Virus record (IMG/VR): IMGVR_UViG_3300044846_005371
Span: 56,169 to 120,168 of that record
Origin: a virus
Strand: one strand, 5' to 3'
DNA: 64,000 bases
This document shows positions 18,707 through 27,878 of the stretch, in pieces. Made by a program: the position numbers and the translations under genes. The notes beneath the pieces are model-generated. The model saw only the letters and a list, made by a program, of their open reading frames with translations. It was not told where the DNA came from and did not search any database. Numbering within the stretch: the first letter of the stretch is position 1; each line of letters opens with the position of its first letter.

Positions 18707-19282
18707 ATGGGACAAGATCTAAGTAACTTTGCATTTAATCCTCAGGAAAAGTATTCTGATGGAAAATATTCATTCTATGAAATTTCTGATGGAACAAATT
18801 CTCATCGACGTATAAATTGCGATGTTGATGGGATCTGCATAATGCCATTTGATTTAAACGATCATGGACAGATACATCATATTTACTTGCAAAAGTATCT
18901 AGATTATTTCAATGGAACTCAGGATTATTGTTGTGTGCATCATGATATGGATCCCGAGTATGACAACTCTCACTATGATGCTCTTGTAAGAATTTGTGAA
19001 AAGGAACTTGCGCTTGACGATATTGACGTAAATGATATTTTCTATCTAGGAAAAGTTGCTCATACTGTTCCATTTAGTAAAACATATCGTTGTTATGGCG
19101 TAAACGTTTCAAATTATTCAGCAGATTCAGTAGAGGGGTTTAAGCCAGCTATTCCAGTATCGGAAAGAGATTCTAAAAATCATTCATTGGAAAAAGTTAG
19201 ATTCACTCGACTTCTAAATGGAAGTATCGCCGATTCACTAGCTCTTTCTTGTGGCTGCTTGCTTCTTTCTTACATAAAGTAA
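18707..19282 (+). CDS. Unknown protein, possibly degenerate Nudix-like
   Basis: The protein has 191 residues. The order of elements suggests a Nudix fold: a strand ICIMPFDLNDHGQIHHIYLQKY, a helix YDALVRICEKELAL in the place of the Nudix box, FYLGKVAHTVPFSKTYRCYGVNV, and a late SLEKVRFTRLLNGSIADSLALSC segment. The canonical Nudix box (G-x5-E-x7-R-E-x2-E-E) is not intact, so catalysis is doubtful. It lies just upstream of uvsX. The fold assignment is weak. Confidence 0.5.
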   Translation: MGQDLSNFAFNPQEKYSDGKYSFYEISDGTNSHRRINCDVDGICIMPFDLNDHGQIHHIYLQKYLDYFNGTQDYCCVHHDMDPEYDNSHYDALVRICEKELALDDIDVNDIFYLGKVAHTVPFSKTYRCYGVNVSNYSADSVEGFKPAIPVSERDSKNHSLEKVRFTRLLNGSIADSLALSCGCLLLSYIK

Positions 19283-19319
19283 GAAACTTTTTCCTTCTTC
19301 CTAGTAAAAGATATAAAGA

Positions 19320-19332
19320 AAAAATAATTTTT
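19320..19332 (+). promoter_or_regulatory. Near-palindromic leader before uvsX
   Basis: AAAAATAATTTTT directly abuts the uvsX ATG. The identical 13-mer abuts the ATG of the HAD gene at 58512 on the other strand. Confidence 0.4.
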
Positions 19333-20535
19333 ATGTCGGATACTAAGGATGTTTTGGCCGCTTTTTCAAAGTTTAATGATCTGTTAGACAAAAAGACAAA
19401 AGGCCACGTAAAGCTAAAAGGCTTTTCAGATATTGATGAATTTATTCCAACCGGAAATTATATGCTAAATGCATTAATGTCCGGTTCTTTGTTTGGAGGA
19501 TATCCAAATGCAAGAAGCGTCGGAATCGCTGGAGAATCAGGCACAGGCAAGACCTTCCTCTGTATGAATGCCGTTCGTGAAGCACAAAAGAAAGGATATG
19601 TAACTTTTTATGTGGATACTGAGGGAGCGTTAGATACTGGTGATTTTGAAAAGTTCGGAGTTGACTTAGGACTTTTAAAATATGTAAGATTAGGTATAGT
19701 ATCTGAAGTTAAGTTCTTCATCAATGATCTTATCAAAACAGCTGAGGAGAATCCTGGGCTCAAGATCATGGTTGTAGTTGATTCTTTGGGTATGCTTGAA
19801 ACAGATAAAGAAGTTGCAGATTTAGATAAAGGTAAGAGTGCAAATGATATGGGTCTTAGAGCTAAGGAATTACGTTCCCTGTTCAAATCCTTTACTCTTG
19901 ACTTGTCAAACTTGAAGATTCCATTCCTTTTCACAAATCACATCTCATCCTCACTAGATCAATATAAGCCAGATGGAATGGGTGGAGGTATGGGACCAGT
20001 ATACTCAGCCAGCGTTGTGTTAATGTTGAAAAAAGCTCCTCTTAGAGATGAGGCAACCAATGCAAAAACTGGAGTTATCTGTAGAGCAACTACTGATAAA
20101 AATCGATTAGCAAAACCGGACGCAATTGAGATGCATATTTCCTTCCTTAAAGGAATGAATGAATTTGTAGGCTTGCATAAGCTTCCATTTAACTTTGAAA
20201 ATTGTGGAATAGGTAGAGGTAACAAATTTACTGAAAAGGAATTTTCTAAATTAAAGCCAGCTGAACAATCTGCATGTATTCCATTTGAGATAAGCGGTGA
20301 AAAGTTTTATTTCTTCCCAAAGGAAACTGCTAGAAACTATATCTCACGCCATACTGGCGAAGCGTATCCGTTGAGAGAATTATTCTCTGAAAAGGTATGG
20401 ACAGACGACGCTCTTAAGGAACTTGATGAGAACTTAATTCGTCCAATGTATAAGTATAGTACTGCTCAGGACTTACTTAATGAAGAAACAAACGACTTAG
20501 ACCATTTCAGCGATGACGATAGCGATTCGTTCTGA
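19333..20535 (+). CDS. uvsX: UvsX, RecA-like recombinase
   Basis: The ATG at 19333 gives 400 residues (T4 UvsX has 393); a longer frame from 19249 overlaps the previous gene and is rejected. UvsX coats ssDNA and drives strand exchange for recombination-dependent replication. Walker A is GESGTGKT (residues 67-74), followed by YVDTEGALD, the Walker B-type MVVVDSLGML, and FTNHISSSLDQYKPDGMGGG (L2-like loop). The C-terminal tail is very acidic (DDDSDSF), as in T4 UvsX. Followed in T4-like order by a small gene and the gp41 helicase. Confidence 0.93.
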   Translation: MSDTKDVLAAFSKFNDLLDKKTKGHVKLKGFSDIDEFIPTGNYMLNALMSGSLFGGYPNARSVGIAGESGTGKTFLCMNAVREAQKKGYVTFYVDTEGALDTGDFEKFGVDLGLLKYVRLGIVSEVKFFINDLIKTAEENPGLKIMVVVDSLGMLETDKEVADLDKGKSANDMGLRAKELRSLFKSFTLDLSNLKIPFLFTNHISSSLDQYKPDGMGGGMGPVYSASVVLMLKKAPLRDEATNAKTGVICRATTDKNRLAKPDAIEMHISFLKGMNEFVGLHKLPFNFENCGIGRGNKFTEKEFSKLKPAEQSACIPFEISGEKFYFFPKETARNYISRHTGEAYPLRELFSEKVWTDDALKELDENLIRPMYKYSTAQDLLNEETNDLDHFSDDDSDSF

Positions 20536-20851
20536 TTTGCCGATCAAGTATTACTTGAATCTGCAAAATGATCCAAATATCTTCGATAATGACTCATACC
20601 TATATGAAATTATAGTGTATTTGTTAAAGGTAATTGAGACAAAGGATAAGAACTTGAGCATGGATAACTTAAAGTTTTCATCAAAATCTCTAAAATATGT
20701 TTTTGGAGATAAACTTTCTGATGAAACCTTTAAGAACAATCTAGTTCAAGCATTAAAGGAGATGATCTCCAAGAATTACCTTCAAAATGATGGTGATTTT
20801 ATAAAAATAACAAAAGTAGGACTCGCTAAGTTTTATACAATAAATGATTGA
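20513..20851 (+). CDS. Small winged-helix-like protein between uvsX and gp41
   Basis: The protein has 112 residues, overlapping uvsX by 23 nt and the helicase gene by 8 nt. The C-terminal half (FKNNLVQALKEMISKNYLQNDGDFIKITKVGLAKFYTI) has the helix-helix-wing pattern of a winged HTH. T4 has gene 40 (114 aa) at this position, but I see no clear similarity and do not assign that name. A role linked to helicase expression or loading is only suggested by position. Confidence 0.6.
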   Translation: MTIAIRSDLPIKYYLNLQNDPNIFDNDSYLYEIIVYLLKVIETKDKNLSMDNLKFSSKSLKYVFGDKLSDETFKNNLVQALKEMISKNYLQNDGDFIKITKVGLAKFYTIND

Positions 20852-22325
20852 TTTTACGCAAAATATAGACTCACTTGAGAGCATGGTTTGGAACTTCATT
20901 TTTAATGAAGATAACATAGATAATGAATTAAAACCAAAGAACCATGATTCATTGCGTAGAGAAGAGCTGATAACTTTAATCCACCCTAAATACTTTAATG
21001 GTGATGTCCGTCAAAATTGTTTTAGAATGGCCTTAAAGTTTTTTAAGGAGCACGATAAGATTCCAAATCGTAAAGAATTAAAGAGCTACCTTGACGTTAA
21101 TTCAATATACTTAGACGAAGAATTTGATGAACTATACGAATTTAATTTACGAGAGTATAATTATGACTATCTTTACAAATATGTAAGGTCCTTTATACTC
21201 TTAAGAAACTTAAATCTAACAGTTTTTGATCTACTCAGTTACCTAAAAACTACTACTATTGATCCAGATAATATCGATCTAATTTCCGAAAAAGTTAGAA
21301 ATGATATTAGTGGAAAGCTTGCAATTAATTTCTCAAGTGGAGATACTGGTTTAAACTTTTTTAATCCAGAAGGTCATATTCAAATCCCAAAGAAGGGAAC
21401 TTCAACTGGCTTCCCATTCCTAGATAAAGTTTTGGGTGGAGGATGGAACTTAAAAACGTTAGTCGTTTTTCAAGGTAGGCCTAAAGTTGGAAAATCAATG
21501 GTGCTTGGAAACATAGCCGCTCGATCATTCTTATCAGGAAATGTCACCGGCTTAGTTACTGTTGAATTAGCTGAACGTCAGTACATGAAGAGAATAGGTT
21601 CAAATATTCTAAGCATTCCTGGAGATGAATACTCTGCAATTATTGATAGCGATAAGGCATCAATAATTTCAAATAAGCTAGCTGATCTTAAAGCGAATAC
21701 TACTGGAATTGGAGAGCTTTGGGTGAAAGAATTTCCTACTGGAAACTGTACAGCGATCGATATTGAGAACTACTTCCTTCGTTTGGAAAGCAAGATCAAT
21801 AAAAAGTTTAAAGTTATTGTTGTTGACTATTTGAATCTACTGAGACCTCTTAAAGATCAAGAAGGACTCTATTCAAAAGTAAAAGCAATTTCAGAGGAAC
21901 TTAGGGGAGTTGCAATGCGTAACGAGTGGTGTATGGTATCAGCTACTCAAATTCGTAGAGAAGACGTTGAAAACTTTGACTTAGGTATGGAATCAGTCGC
22001 CGAATCATTTGGTCTAGTGCACACAGTTGACTCCCTATTTGGCTTGATGCGAGCTCCTTTAGAATCAAGAATGAAGATCAAAGTCATAGCGAATCGCGAT
22101 AATGGATACGAAGAAAGTTATAAATTCTTCGCAATGCAAAAAGAGTTCTCAAGATTAACTGAGGAGATCGGAATAGGTAGTGAATTCTATAGCGATGATG
22201 AAGAAGTAAATAGTCTAGCTGAACAAGTTAGATCTGAACATGCTAGTTTAAGTGTTCAACCAAATCAGCAACCTGCGACGGTCAGTGCATCCGATAATTA
22301 CGATGATCTGCTAAGTAGTATATAA
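20844..22325 (+). CDS. gp41: Replicative DNA helicase, DnaB/gp41 family
   Basis: The protein has 493 residues (T4 gp41 has 475). It would form the hexameric fork helicase that unwinds DNA 5'-3' and contacts primase. The N-terminal 160 residues are helical. The RecA-like core starts at TGFPFLDKVLGGGW, with Walker A GRPKVGKS (211-218), the VTVELAE segment, Walker B KVIVVDYLNLL and the sensor SATQIRRE. The C-terminal 60 residues are acidic and flexible, as in gp41. Its position behind uvsX matches T4 order. Confidence 0.92.
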   Translation: MIDFTQNIDSLESMVWNFIFNEDNIDNELKPKNHDSLRREELITLIHPKYFNGDVRQNCFRMALKFFKEHDKIPNRKELKSYLDVNSIYLDEEFDELYEFNLREYNYDYLYKYVRSFILLRNLNLTVFDLLSYLKTTTIDPDNIDLISEKVRNDISGKLAINFSSGDTGLNFFNPEGHIQIPKKGTSTGFPFLDKVLGGGWNLKTLVVFQGRPKVGKSMVLGNIAARSFLSGNVTGLVTVELAERQYMKRIGSNILSIPGDEYSAIIDSDKASIISNKLADLKANTTGIGELWVKEFPTGNCTAIDIENYFLRLESKINKKFKVIVVDYLNLLRPLKDQEGLYSKVKAISEELRGVAMRNEWCMVSATQIRREDVENFDLGMESVAESFGLVHTVDSLFGLMRAPLESRMKIKVIANRDNGYEESYKFFAMQKEFSRLTEEIGIGSEFYSDDEEVNSLAEQVRSEHASLSVQPNQQPATVSASDNYDDLLSSI

Positions 22326-22341
22326 AAATAATCCAACTTGG

Positions 22342-22884
22342 ATGCAAAATGAAGAATTTGAAGAAATAGATGATTCGTTAGATAATGAAGTAACTAGAGA
22401 AGATAAAATATTTAATAATCGCTATAACTCTGGCGATGGATTAATGGACCCAGATGATTATGCATTTAATGCAAGACTCAATATAAGTAATGATTACTCC
22501 TCATCCTTCCTTAAAGATATTTATGAAGTTGAATATCAGATGGAGTATTCTAACTCAATTGATAGCATCTTTGATTTTTTCAATAATGATCCTGAAATCT
22601 CAAAAATGATCACAGTAAACTCAACAGGAAGTAAAAATAAGTTTGCAAAGGAAGAAATTAATTTTATCTTCAATAAGGCATATTCTCAACTAAGTTCAGT
22701 TGAAGAAGACTCCCATTATTTTAGCCCAATCTACATAGTTGAGGCAATATCTGCAATTTCTTCAATGGAATATAAGAAAATATTCGATTCTCTTGAAACC
22801 GATATACAGGAAATTCTTATAATTGAACTAAATAAAAAATATAACTTCCTAGAGGGAAGATTTACTAAAAAAAGAATGCACTAA
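22342..22884 (+). CDS. Unknown acidic protein, 180 aa
   Basis: Starts 16 nt after the helicase stop. The N-terminal 55 residues are acidic and probably disordered; the rest is predicted helical (SIDSIFDFFNNDPEISKM, YIVEAISAISSMEYKKIF). No recognised motif. It overlaps the next gene by one base (TAATG). A replication role is suggested only by location between gp41 and gp47. Confidence 0.6.
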   Translation: MQNEEFEEIDDSLDNEVTREDKIFNNRYNSGDGLMDPDDYAFNARLNISNDYSSSFLKDIYEVEYQMEYSNSIDSIFDFFNNDPEISKMITVNSTGSKNKFAKEEINFIFNKAYSQLSSVEEDSHYFSPIYIVEAISAISSMEYKKIFDSLETDIQEILIIELNKKYNFLEGRFTKKRMH

Positions 22885-23129
22885 TGAGATTTGTAAAATT
22901 TACAATAAATGGTATTGCCAGAATGATAAACTTGTATCAGGTGAGCGATATTCAGTATGTTTCCGGTACTTCAATTGTTCTCATATTCTATAACACTTTC
23001 GATTATAGCGAAGTTGTGACCATTGAATCTGCATCAGATGACGAAGCTAGATTACTATTTGAAAAATTGGAAAAAGCATGTCGTCCAATCGACTTTGATG
23101 AACTTGATATTACTGAAATTAGAGATTAA
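22884..23129 (+). CDS. Unknown small protein, 81 aa
   Basis: Coupled by single-base TAATG overlaps to both neighbours. Mostly beta-strand for about 50 residues, then a helix (DDEARLLFEKLEKACR) and an acidic tail, a layout of small PH- or Sm-like modules. No motif recognised. Directly precedes gp47. Confidence 0.6.
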   Translation: MRFVKFTINGIARMINLYQVSDIQYVSGTSIVLIFYNTFDYSEVVTIESASDDEARLLFEKLEKACRPIDFDELDITEIRD

Positions 23130-24247
23130 TGATAAATTTAACAGGAATTAGAAAAATATTTCTGTTGGGTGATCTACACTTAGGCGTTAGAAATAACTCA
23201 ACAGAATGGTTTGAAATCCAAAAGTCTTTTCTTTTGGATTTTTTTATCAGAAAAATAGAGGAAGATGGATTTGATCCTGATCAAGACGTCTTATTCCAAG
23301 CTGGCGACTGGAATCACGTTAGAGAATCCACAAATGTTAGAATTTGGAACTCATCTTTAGATATTGCTGAGGCCCTATCGAATAAGTTTAAGAGAGGTGT
23401 TTATATCATCTTAGGCAATCATGATGTATATTATAAAGATCGAACAGATACACATTCTCTAAAGGGATATGATAGAATGTTTCCTAACTTTAAGATATTT
23501 GAAAAACCTGAGGTCCTTCAAGTAAATAATAAGCATAAATTCTTAATGCTTCCTTGGATAGAAAGCGTTGACGAGATTTCGCAAGTTGTTCTTAATCATA
23601 GTGGAAAAGTAGATTACATACTTTGTCATGCAGACATTAAGGGATTTCGACTAAATAAATGGGCAACCTTAGAACACGGATTAGAGATAAATGATTTGCA
23701 AGCATTCAAACGAATCTATTCTGGACACATCCATATTCGTCAGGAGAACTTAAATTCATTATATGTTGGTACACCATACCATATGGATAGAGGTGATCGT
23801 GGGAACTCTAAGGGCTTCTACATACTTGATTTTTCTACAGGAGATCTTGTGGAAAGATTCGTTGAGAATACTGAGTCGCCACAATATGTAAAATACGATA
23901 TGTTTGAGTTATTAAACATGAACTTCGATGAAATTTCAACTCTATTTAAGAATAACTTCGTTGACGTTATGATTGAAGCCGAATTTGCATCAAAATTCCC
24001 AATAACTCAATTTACTGAGATGGTAAAACCATCTGGTTATCGACATATTGAGTTCTTCACATATAATAAGAATCAAAAGACTCGAAGCGAACAAGAATCA
24101 GAATCAAGTTATGAGTACAATATCTTCGATATTCTTGAAAATCAGCTAAAGTCTAGAAGTTATTCAGAATCGTTAAGCACCGAAGTTAGATCAAAGTTCA
24201 AGGAGATCTATGATTCTCTTAGGAACAATAAAAGTCACGCACAATGA
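23129..24247 (+). CDS. gp47: Recombination nuclease subunit, Mre11/SbcD-like
   Basis: The protein has 372 residues (T4 gp47 has 339). It would be the nuclease subunit of the gp46/47 complex that resects DNA ends for recombination-dependent replication and host DNA breakdown. All metallophosphoesterase motifs are visible: LLGDLHLGVR, QAGDWNH, ILGNHDVYY, ILCHADI and SGHIHI. The stop overlaps the gp46 start by 4 nt (ATGA), fitting equimolar subunits. Confidence 0.93.
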   Translation: MINLTGIRKIFLLGDLHLGVRNNSTEWFEIQKSFLLDFFIRKIEEDGFDPDQDVLFQAGDWNHVRESTNVRIWNSSLDIAEALSNKFKRGVYIILGNHDVYYKDRTDTHSLKGYDRMFPNFKIFEKPEVLQVNNKHKFLMLPWIESVDEISQVVLNHSGKVDYILCHADIKGFRLNKWATLEHGLEINDLQAFKRIYSGHIHIRQENLNSLYVGTPYHMDRGDRGNSKGFYILDFSTGDLVERFVENTESPQYVKYDMFELLNMNFDEISTLFKNNFVDVMIEAEFASKFPITQFTEMVKPSGYRHIEFFTYNKNQKTRSEQESESSYEYNIFDILENQLKSRSYSESLSTEVRSKFKEIYDSLRNNKSHAQ

Positions 24248-25935
24248 AGCTATTAGAATTTTCATACAAGAATATACTTTCATACGGTAACAAGCTACAA
24301 AAATTTGAATTTACTGATGAACCTCAACTTATATTAGTCGAAGGAGAAAATGGTGCAGGTAAATCATCAATTAAAGAAGCATTAACTGTTTCGATTTACG
24401 GACGATCTGCTATCCGAAAGATGAAAGATATTCCAAATTGGATTAATCGAAATGCGTATACTCAAGTTAAGTTTATTTCAAATTCTGGAGAAACTATTGA
24501 GATCGATAGAGGAATCGATCCAAACTTTAGTAACATCCAAGTAAATGGATCAGAATTTAATCTGCCAGATAAGAGAAAAGTTGATGAGTTCGTAGAAGAT
24601 GATTTAGCTAGAATACCATTTACTGTATTTTGTAATACTATTAGCCTATCATTCGATGATTTTAAGTCATTTGTTAACTTAACTCAAGCAGATAAGAGAA
24701 AGATTGTCGATCGAATCTTTGGAATCGATATCCTTAGTGATATGCGAGTAGTTGTTAAAGATGATCTAAAATCAAGAAAGAAGGAACTTGAATTAATTGA
24801 CACAAAGCTTTCTCAAAATAAGGAAGTTTTATCAAGATCAATGATTCAACTAGATACTCTAAAGAAAACTTTACTTGAAAAAAAGGACAATGAAGTTTCT
24901 AGACTAACTACTTCAATTTCCGATAAGGAATCCGAATTAGTTGAAATTCGTGAAAAGTATCAAGCTTTTAAAAAGGTAATTGATGATGTTAATGCAAAGA
25001 TAAACGATATTAAGGAAAATTCTAGGAGTTATTCATCCTCTATCCGAGATCTTTCATCAAAATTAGATCTCTATAATAAGAATAGATGCCCGCACTGCTT
25101 AAATGACCTAACAACTGATACTTCTAAAAAGACCAAGGAAATTATTGAGTCCAAGAAAATAGAGCTAGAGCAAAAGTTACCTGCTCTAAATGCTTCTCTA
25201 TCTGAATTGAACGCTGAATTAAATAAGCAAGTTGATGAGCAATCAGAGGCTAGGTCAGATTTCTATCAAGTTCAAGCAGATCTCAACGCTTTAAAAAATG
25301 AGCTTGATAAATTACAAAAACAACTTGAAAATTCTGAAACAGGTTCAATTCAATCAATTATCGATTCGTTAGAAAGTGATATAGCTAGAGAAGAATCATT
25401 ACTTTCTGAAAAGAAAGGAGCTTCTCAACTATTTGAAATTTTAGACGATTTATTATCTGATTCAGGAATAAAGAAATCATTAATTGACAAAATTATTCCA
25501 GCCCTAAATGATAGAATCTTGGAAATTTCAAAACAGTTAGAATTCAAATTTACATTTGAGTTCGATAGCGACTTCAATCCTATCATTTCTTATTTAGGAA
25601 TGGATATTTCTCCTGAAAGTTTATCAAGTGGTCAACGTAAGAAGATGAACCTAATTGTTCTTCTTGCTTTCATTGAGCTAATTAAGATGAAACACAATCA
25701 AATGAATATCATGTTTCTTGATGAGATCTTTAGTTCTCTTGATAAGAACAATGTATATCGTGCAATTGAGATTCTAAAGCAATATTCTGAGAAATATAAT
25801 ATGACTATCTTTGTAGTATCTCACGAAGCTCTTCCTGAAGAATTCTTCGATACTCGTATCTCAGTTACACAGTCCGACCATTTCTCAGATATGAAGATCA
25901 TCTCAAATAAAAAGCAAGTAAAACCTAAGAAATAA
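24244..25935 (+). CDS. gp46: Recombination nuclease ATPase subunit, Rad50/SbcC-like
   Basis: The protein has 563 residues (T4 gp46 has 560). Walker A is GENGAGKS (residues 34-41). A long coiled coil (about 165-390) carries a zinc hook CPHC near residues 282-285. The ABC signature is LSSGQRKKM and Walker B is IMFLDEIFSSLD, followed by the D-loop and the switch His in VVSHEAL. It pairs with the gp47 gene immediately upstream. The Lys-rich end (KKQVKPKK) is typical. Confidence 0.94.
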   Translation: MKLLEFSYKNILSYGNKLQKFEFTDEPQLILVEGENGAGKSSIKEALTVSIYGRSAIRKMKDIPNWINRNAYTQVKFISNSGETIEIDRGIDPNFSNIQVNGSEFNLPDKRKVDEFVEDDLARIPFTVFCNTISLSFDDFKSFVNLTQADKRKIVDRIFGIDILSDMRVVVKDDLKSRKKELELIDTKLSQNKEVLSRSMIQLDTLKKTLLEKKDNEVSRLTTSISDKESELVEIREKYQAFKKVIDDVNAKINDIKENSRSYSSSIRDLSSKLDLYNKNRCPHCLNDLTTDTSKKTKEIIESKKIELEQKLPALNASLSELNAELNKQVDEQSEARSDFYQVQADLNALKNELDKLQKQLENSETGSIQSIIDSLESDIAREESLLSEKKGASQLFEILDDLLSDSGIKKSLIDKIIPALNDRILEISKQLEFKFTFEFDSDFNPIISYLGMDISPESLSSGQRKKMNLIVLLAFIELIKMKHNQMNIMFLDEIFSSLDKNNVYRAIEILKQYSEKYNMTIFVVSHEALPEEFFDTRISVTQSDHFSDMKIISNKKQVKPKK

Positions 25936-25940
25936 AATAG

Positions 25941-25950
25941 TGTATAAAAT
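25941..25950 (+). promoter_or_regulatory. TATAAAAT promoter-like element
   Basis: TGTATAAAAT lies 4 nt before the ATG at 25954 and resembles the GTATAAGA elements. It may start the nucleotide-enzyme operon. Confidence 0.4.
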
Positions 25951-25953
25951 ATT

Positions 25954-26829
25954 ATGATTATCCATAAGGCTAAAACATTTGCTGAAGCTTATAAAGAAAG
26001 TATCGAAGCAGTTTATAAAAACCCTCAATTCGTAACTAGACCTCGAGATCTAAATATCTATGAGAATACTGATGTTGCATTAGTTATTGAGGATCCTCTT
26101 TCGTGTTTATATGATAATGCAGCACGATCTTCTCAGTATAAATACATCTCTGCTGAGTTGTTATGGTATTTCATGGGAAGAAATGATGTAGCTTTCATTG
26201 AGAAATTTGCAAAATTCTGGTCCTCAATTCAAAACGAAGACGGCACAGTAAATTCATCGTACGGAAACCTTCTCTTCACTAAGAAAAATAGATATTCCCT
26301 ATCTCAATACTTTTGGGCATACCAGTCACTGGTGAGAGATAAGGATTCTAGACAAGCTGTGATGCATTTTAATTTACCGGAACACCAATATGTTGGAAAC
26401 AAGGATTTTGTATGCACAATGTATGGGATATTTCAAATCAGAGATAATAAGTTGAATTTAACTATATCTATGAGAAGTAATGATGCAATTTGGGGAACTC
26501 CAACCGACGTTGCTTTTTTTGCAACTCTTATGAGTCAAATGCAATATCATTTAGTATCTAGTGGAGTCTATCCAGATCTTGAACTTGGAACTTACACACA
26601 TATAGCAAATTCATATCATATTTACGATAGACACTTTAAATTAGTTGATCAAATGTTAGAGAATGAGTTTATACCAGTCTCAATACCTGCAGTTGATTCC
26701 AACTTAATTTCACAAAATGGAGAGCCTACTTCAAGTTTACGAATATTGTTCGATCATTATTCAGAAGGAATTTCTCCAGTAAAATCAAATATTTACGCAT
26801 GGATATCAAAGCATCTAGCCAACAAATAA
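25954..26829 (+). CDS. Thymidylate synthase-family enzyme, likely dCMP-specific (dCMP hydroxymethylase-like)
   Basis: The protein has 291 residues. The family core is clear: SRQAVMHF (phosphate-binding Arg), DFVCTMYGIFQI with catalytic-type C154, MRSNDAIWGTP, and THIANSYHIYDRH. Aligned to the E. coli enzyme motif RSxDxxLGxPFN, the base-selecting Asn is here Asp (D185). In T4 dCMP hydroxymethylase (gp42) an Asp at this place selects cytosine rather than uracil. I therefore favour dCMP hydroxymethylase or methylase activity over classical TMP synthesis. No glucosyltransferase is seen in the window. Followed by a dCMP deaminase, as T4 also has both activities. Confidence 0.75.
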   Translation: MIIHKAKTFAEAYKESIEAVYKNPQFVTRPRDLNIYENTDVALVIEDPLSCLYDNAARSSQYKYISAELLWYFMGRNDVAFIEKFAKFWSSIQNEDGTVNSSYGNLLFTKKNRYSLSQYFWAYQSLVRDKDSRQAVMHFNLPEHQYVGNKDFVCTMYGIFQIRDNKLNLTISMRSNDAIWGTPTDVAFFATLMSQMQYHLVSSGVYPDLELGTYTHIANSYHIYDRHFKLVDQMLENEFIPVSIPAVDSNLISQNGEPTSSLRILFDHYSEGISPVKSNIYAWISKHLANK

Positions 26830-27029
26830 GAAGCAAAGTATTTTCAAAAATTGTATCAAGAATTATCGGATTCTTCATATCTGCTTTAATATGTAAGTGG
26901 TTATATGACGCTTTCTTACTTGATGTATTTAAAACAAGTATAACATACGTTGATTGGTTACTAATAAAACTAATATTAAATCTATTAAGCCCCACATTTT
27001 TCAATGTTTCATTCAACTCTGATAAGTAA
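26799..27029 (+). CDS. Small membrane protein, 76 aa
   Basis: Begins inside the end of the thymidylate synthase-like gene (31 nt overlap) and ends 26 nt into the deaminase gene, filling an otherwise empty 175-nt gap. It has one or two hydrophobic stretches (IIGFFISALICKWLYDAFLL and WLLIKLILNLLSP) after a polar, basic N-terminus. No family recognised. Real coding is plausible given the gap, but the overlaps make it uncertain. Confidence 0.45.
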   Translation: MDIKASSQQIRSKVFSKIVSRIIGFFISALICKWLYDAFLLDVFKTSITYVDWLLIKLILNLLSPTFFNVSFNSDK

Positions 27030-27438
27030 AGAACTAAAGTATCATTTAACATACTTAAAGATGGCTAGTGAATGGTCAACTTTATCATGTTGTGGTAGAA
27101 AGAAAGTAGGCGCCTTGATTGTCAAAGACGGTACTATTATTTCAGATGGATTTAACGGAACGCCTAAAGGCTTTCCGAATGATTGTGAAGATGCAAATGG
27201 CGACACTCACTGGTATGTTTTGCACGCCGAAGCGAATGCATTACTTAAAGTGGCTAGATCTACTCAAAGCACTAATGGAGCAACTCTGTACGTCACAACT
27301 TCTCCGTGTAAAGAATGCAGCAAATTAATAATTCAAGCAGGCATATCTATGGTTGTGTATAAGGAAGACTATAAGGATTTGACTGGCTTGAAAATTTTGC
27401 AAGAGGCTGGGATAAAAATTACAAAATTAGAAATATGA
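27004..27438 (+). CDS. cd: dCMP/deoxycytidylate deaminase
   Basis: The protein has 144 residues. Converts dCMP to dUMP using zinc. The active site is visible: HAEANALL (His and proton-shuttling Glu) and TTSPCKECSKLI (two zinc Cys), plus the early CGRKKVGALIV strand. ATG at 27004 gives a normal N-terminus; a later ATG at 27061 would cut helix 1. Overlaps the next gene by 4 nt. With dUTPase it supplies dUMP. Confidence 0.9.
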   Translation: MFHSTLISKELKYHLTYLKMASEWSTLSCCGRKKVGALIVKDGTIISDGFNGTPKGFPNDCEDANGDTHWYVLHAEANALLKVARSTQSTNGATLYVTTSPCKECSKLIIQAGISMVVYKEDYKDLTGLKILQEAGIKITKLEI

Positions 27439-27836
27439 TTGAGCCGCGCCAAGTAAATGTAATCTTCGTAAAAGAGTATAGGTATTATATTCATGCTTTT
27501 GATAAAAAAAGCAAAGAAGATTATGTTTTAAACGTTAGCAAAATCATTAAAGAGAAATTCAACACTAAGTTCATAATACCGAATCCAGTTCAATCTTTCC
27601 TATTGAATTATGAGATTAAGAAATTACTAGATAAAGCTATTAATATCAAAAATCAAAAGTATTCAAATATTGTGTATCTTAATTCGAACTTAACGTATTC
27701 TTCTATCATAAATACTGTTAGTTTTATGGAAGCTGAGTATTCAGACATCGAATTCAAATTTAAGTACGTTGAGCATAAGGACTTCGATGATATGATACAC
27801 ACTATTGATTTTTTGGAAATACTCCAATTAAAATAA
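27435..27836 (+). CDS. Unknown protein, 133 aa
   Basis: Last gene of this + strand operon, overlapping the deaminase by 4 nt and ending in a terminator. Alternating strands and helices (VNVIFVKEYRYYIHAF, NIVYLNSNLTYSSIINTV) suggest a small Rossmann-like fold, but there is no P-loop or catalytic motif. Family not recognised. Confidence 0.6.
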   Translation: MIEPRQVNVIFVKEYRYYIHAFDKKSKEDYVLNVSKIIKEKFNTKFIIPNPVQSFLLNYEIKKLLDKAINIKNQKYSNIVYLNSNLTYSSIINTVSFMEAEYSDIEFKFKYVEHKDFDDMIHTIDFLEILQLK

Positions 27837-27860
27837 AAAACCCACCATTTGGTGGGTTTT
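27835..27860. terminator. Bidirectional hairpin terminator
   Basis: Six A, stem CCCACCA / TGGTGGG with a TT loop, then four T, between convergent genes ending at 27836 (+) and 27879 (-). Confidence 0.88.
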
Positions 27861-27878
27861 ACATTAGTAAATATTTCA

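Noticed and set aside
19249-19332. N-terminal extension of UvsX from 19249
   Set aside because: It overlaps the upstream gene; ATG 19333 gives a T4-like length and follows a leader.
25954-26829. Plain thymidylate synthase (thyA) annotation
   Set aside because: The Asn that selects uracil is replaced by Asp, so cytosine specificity is more likely.
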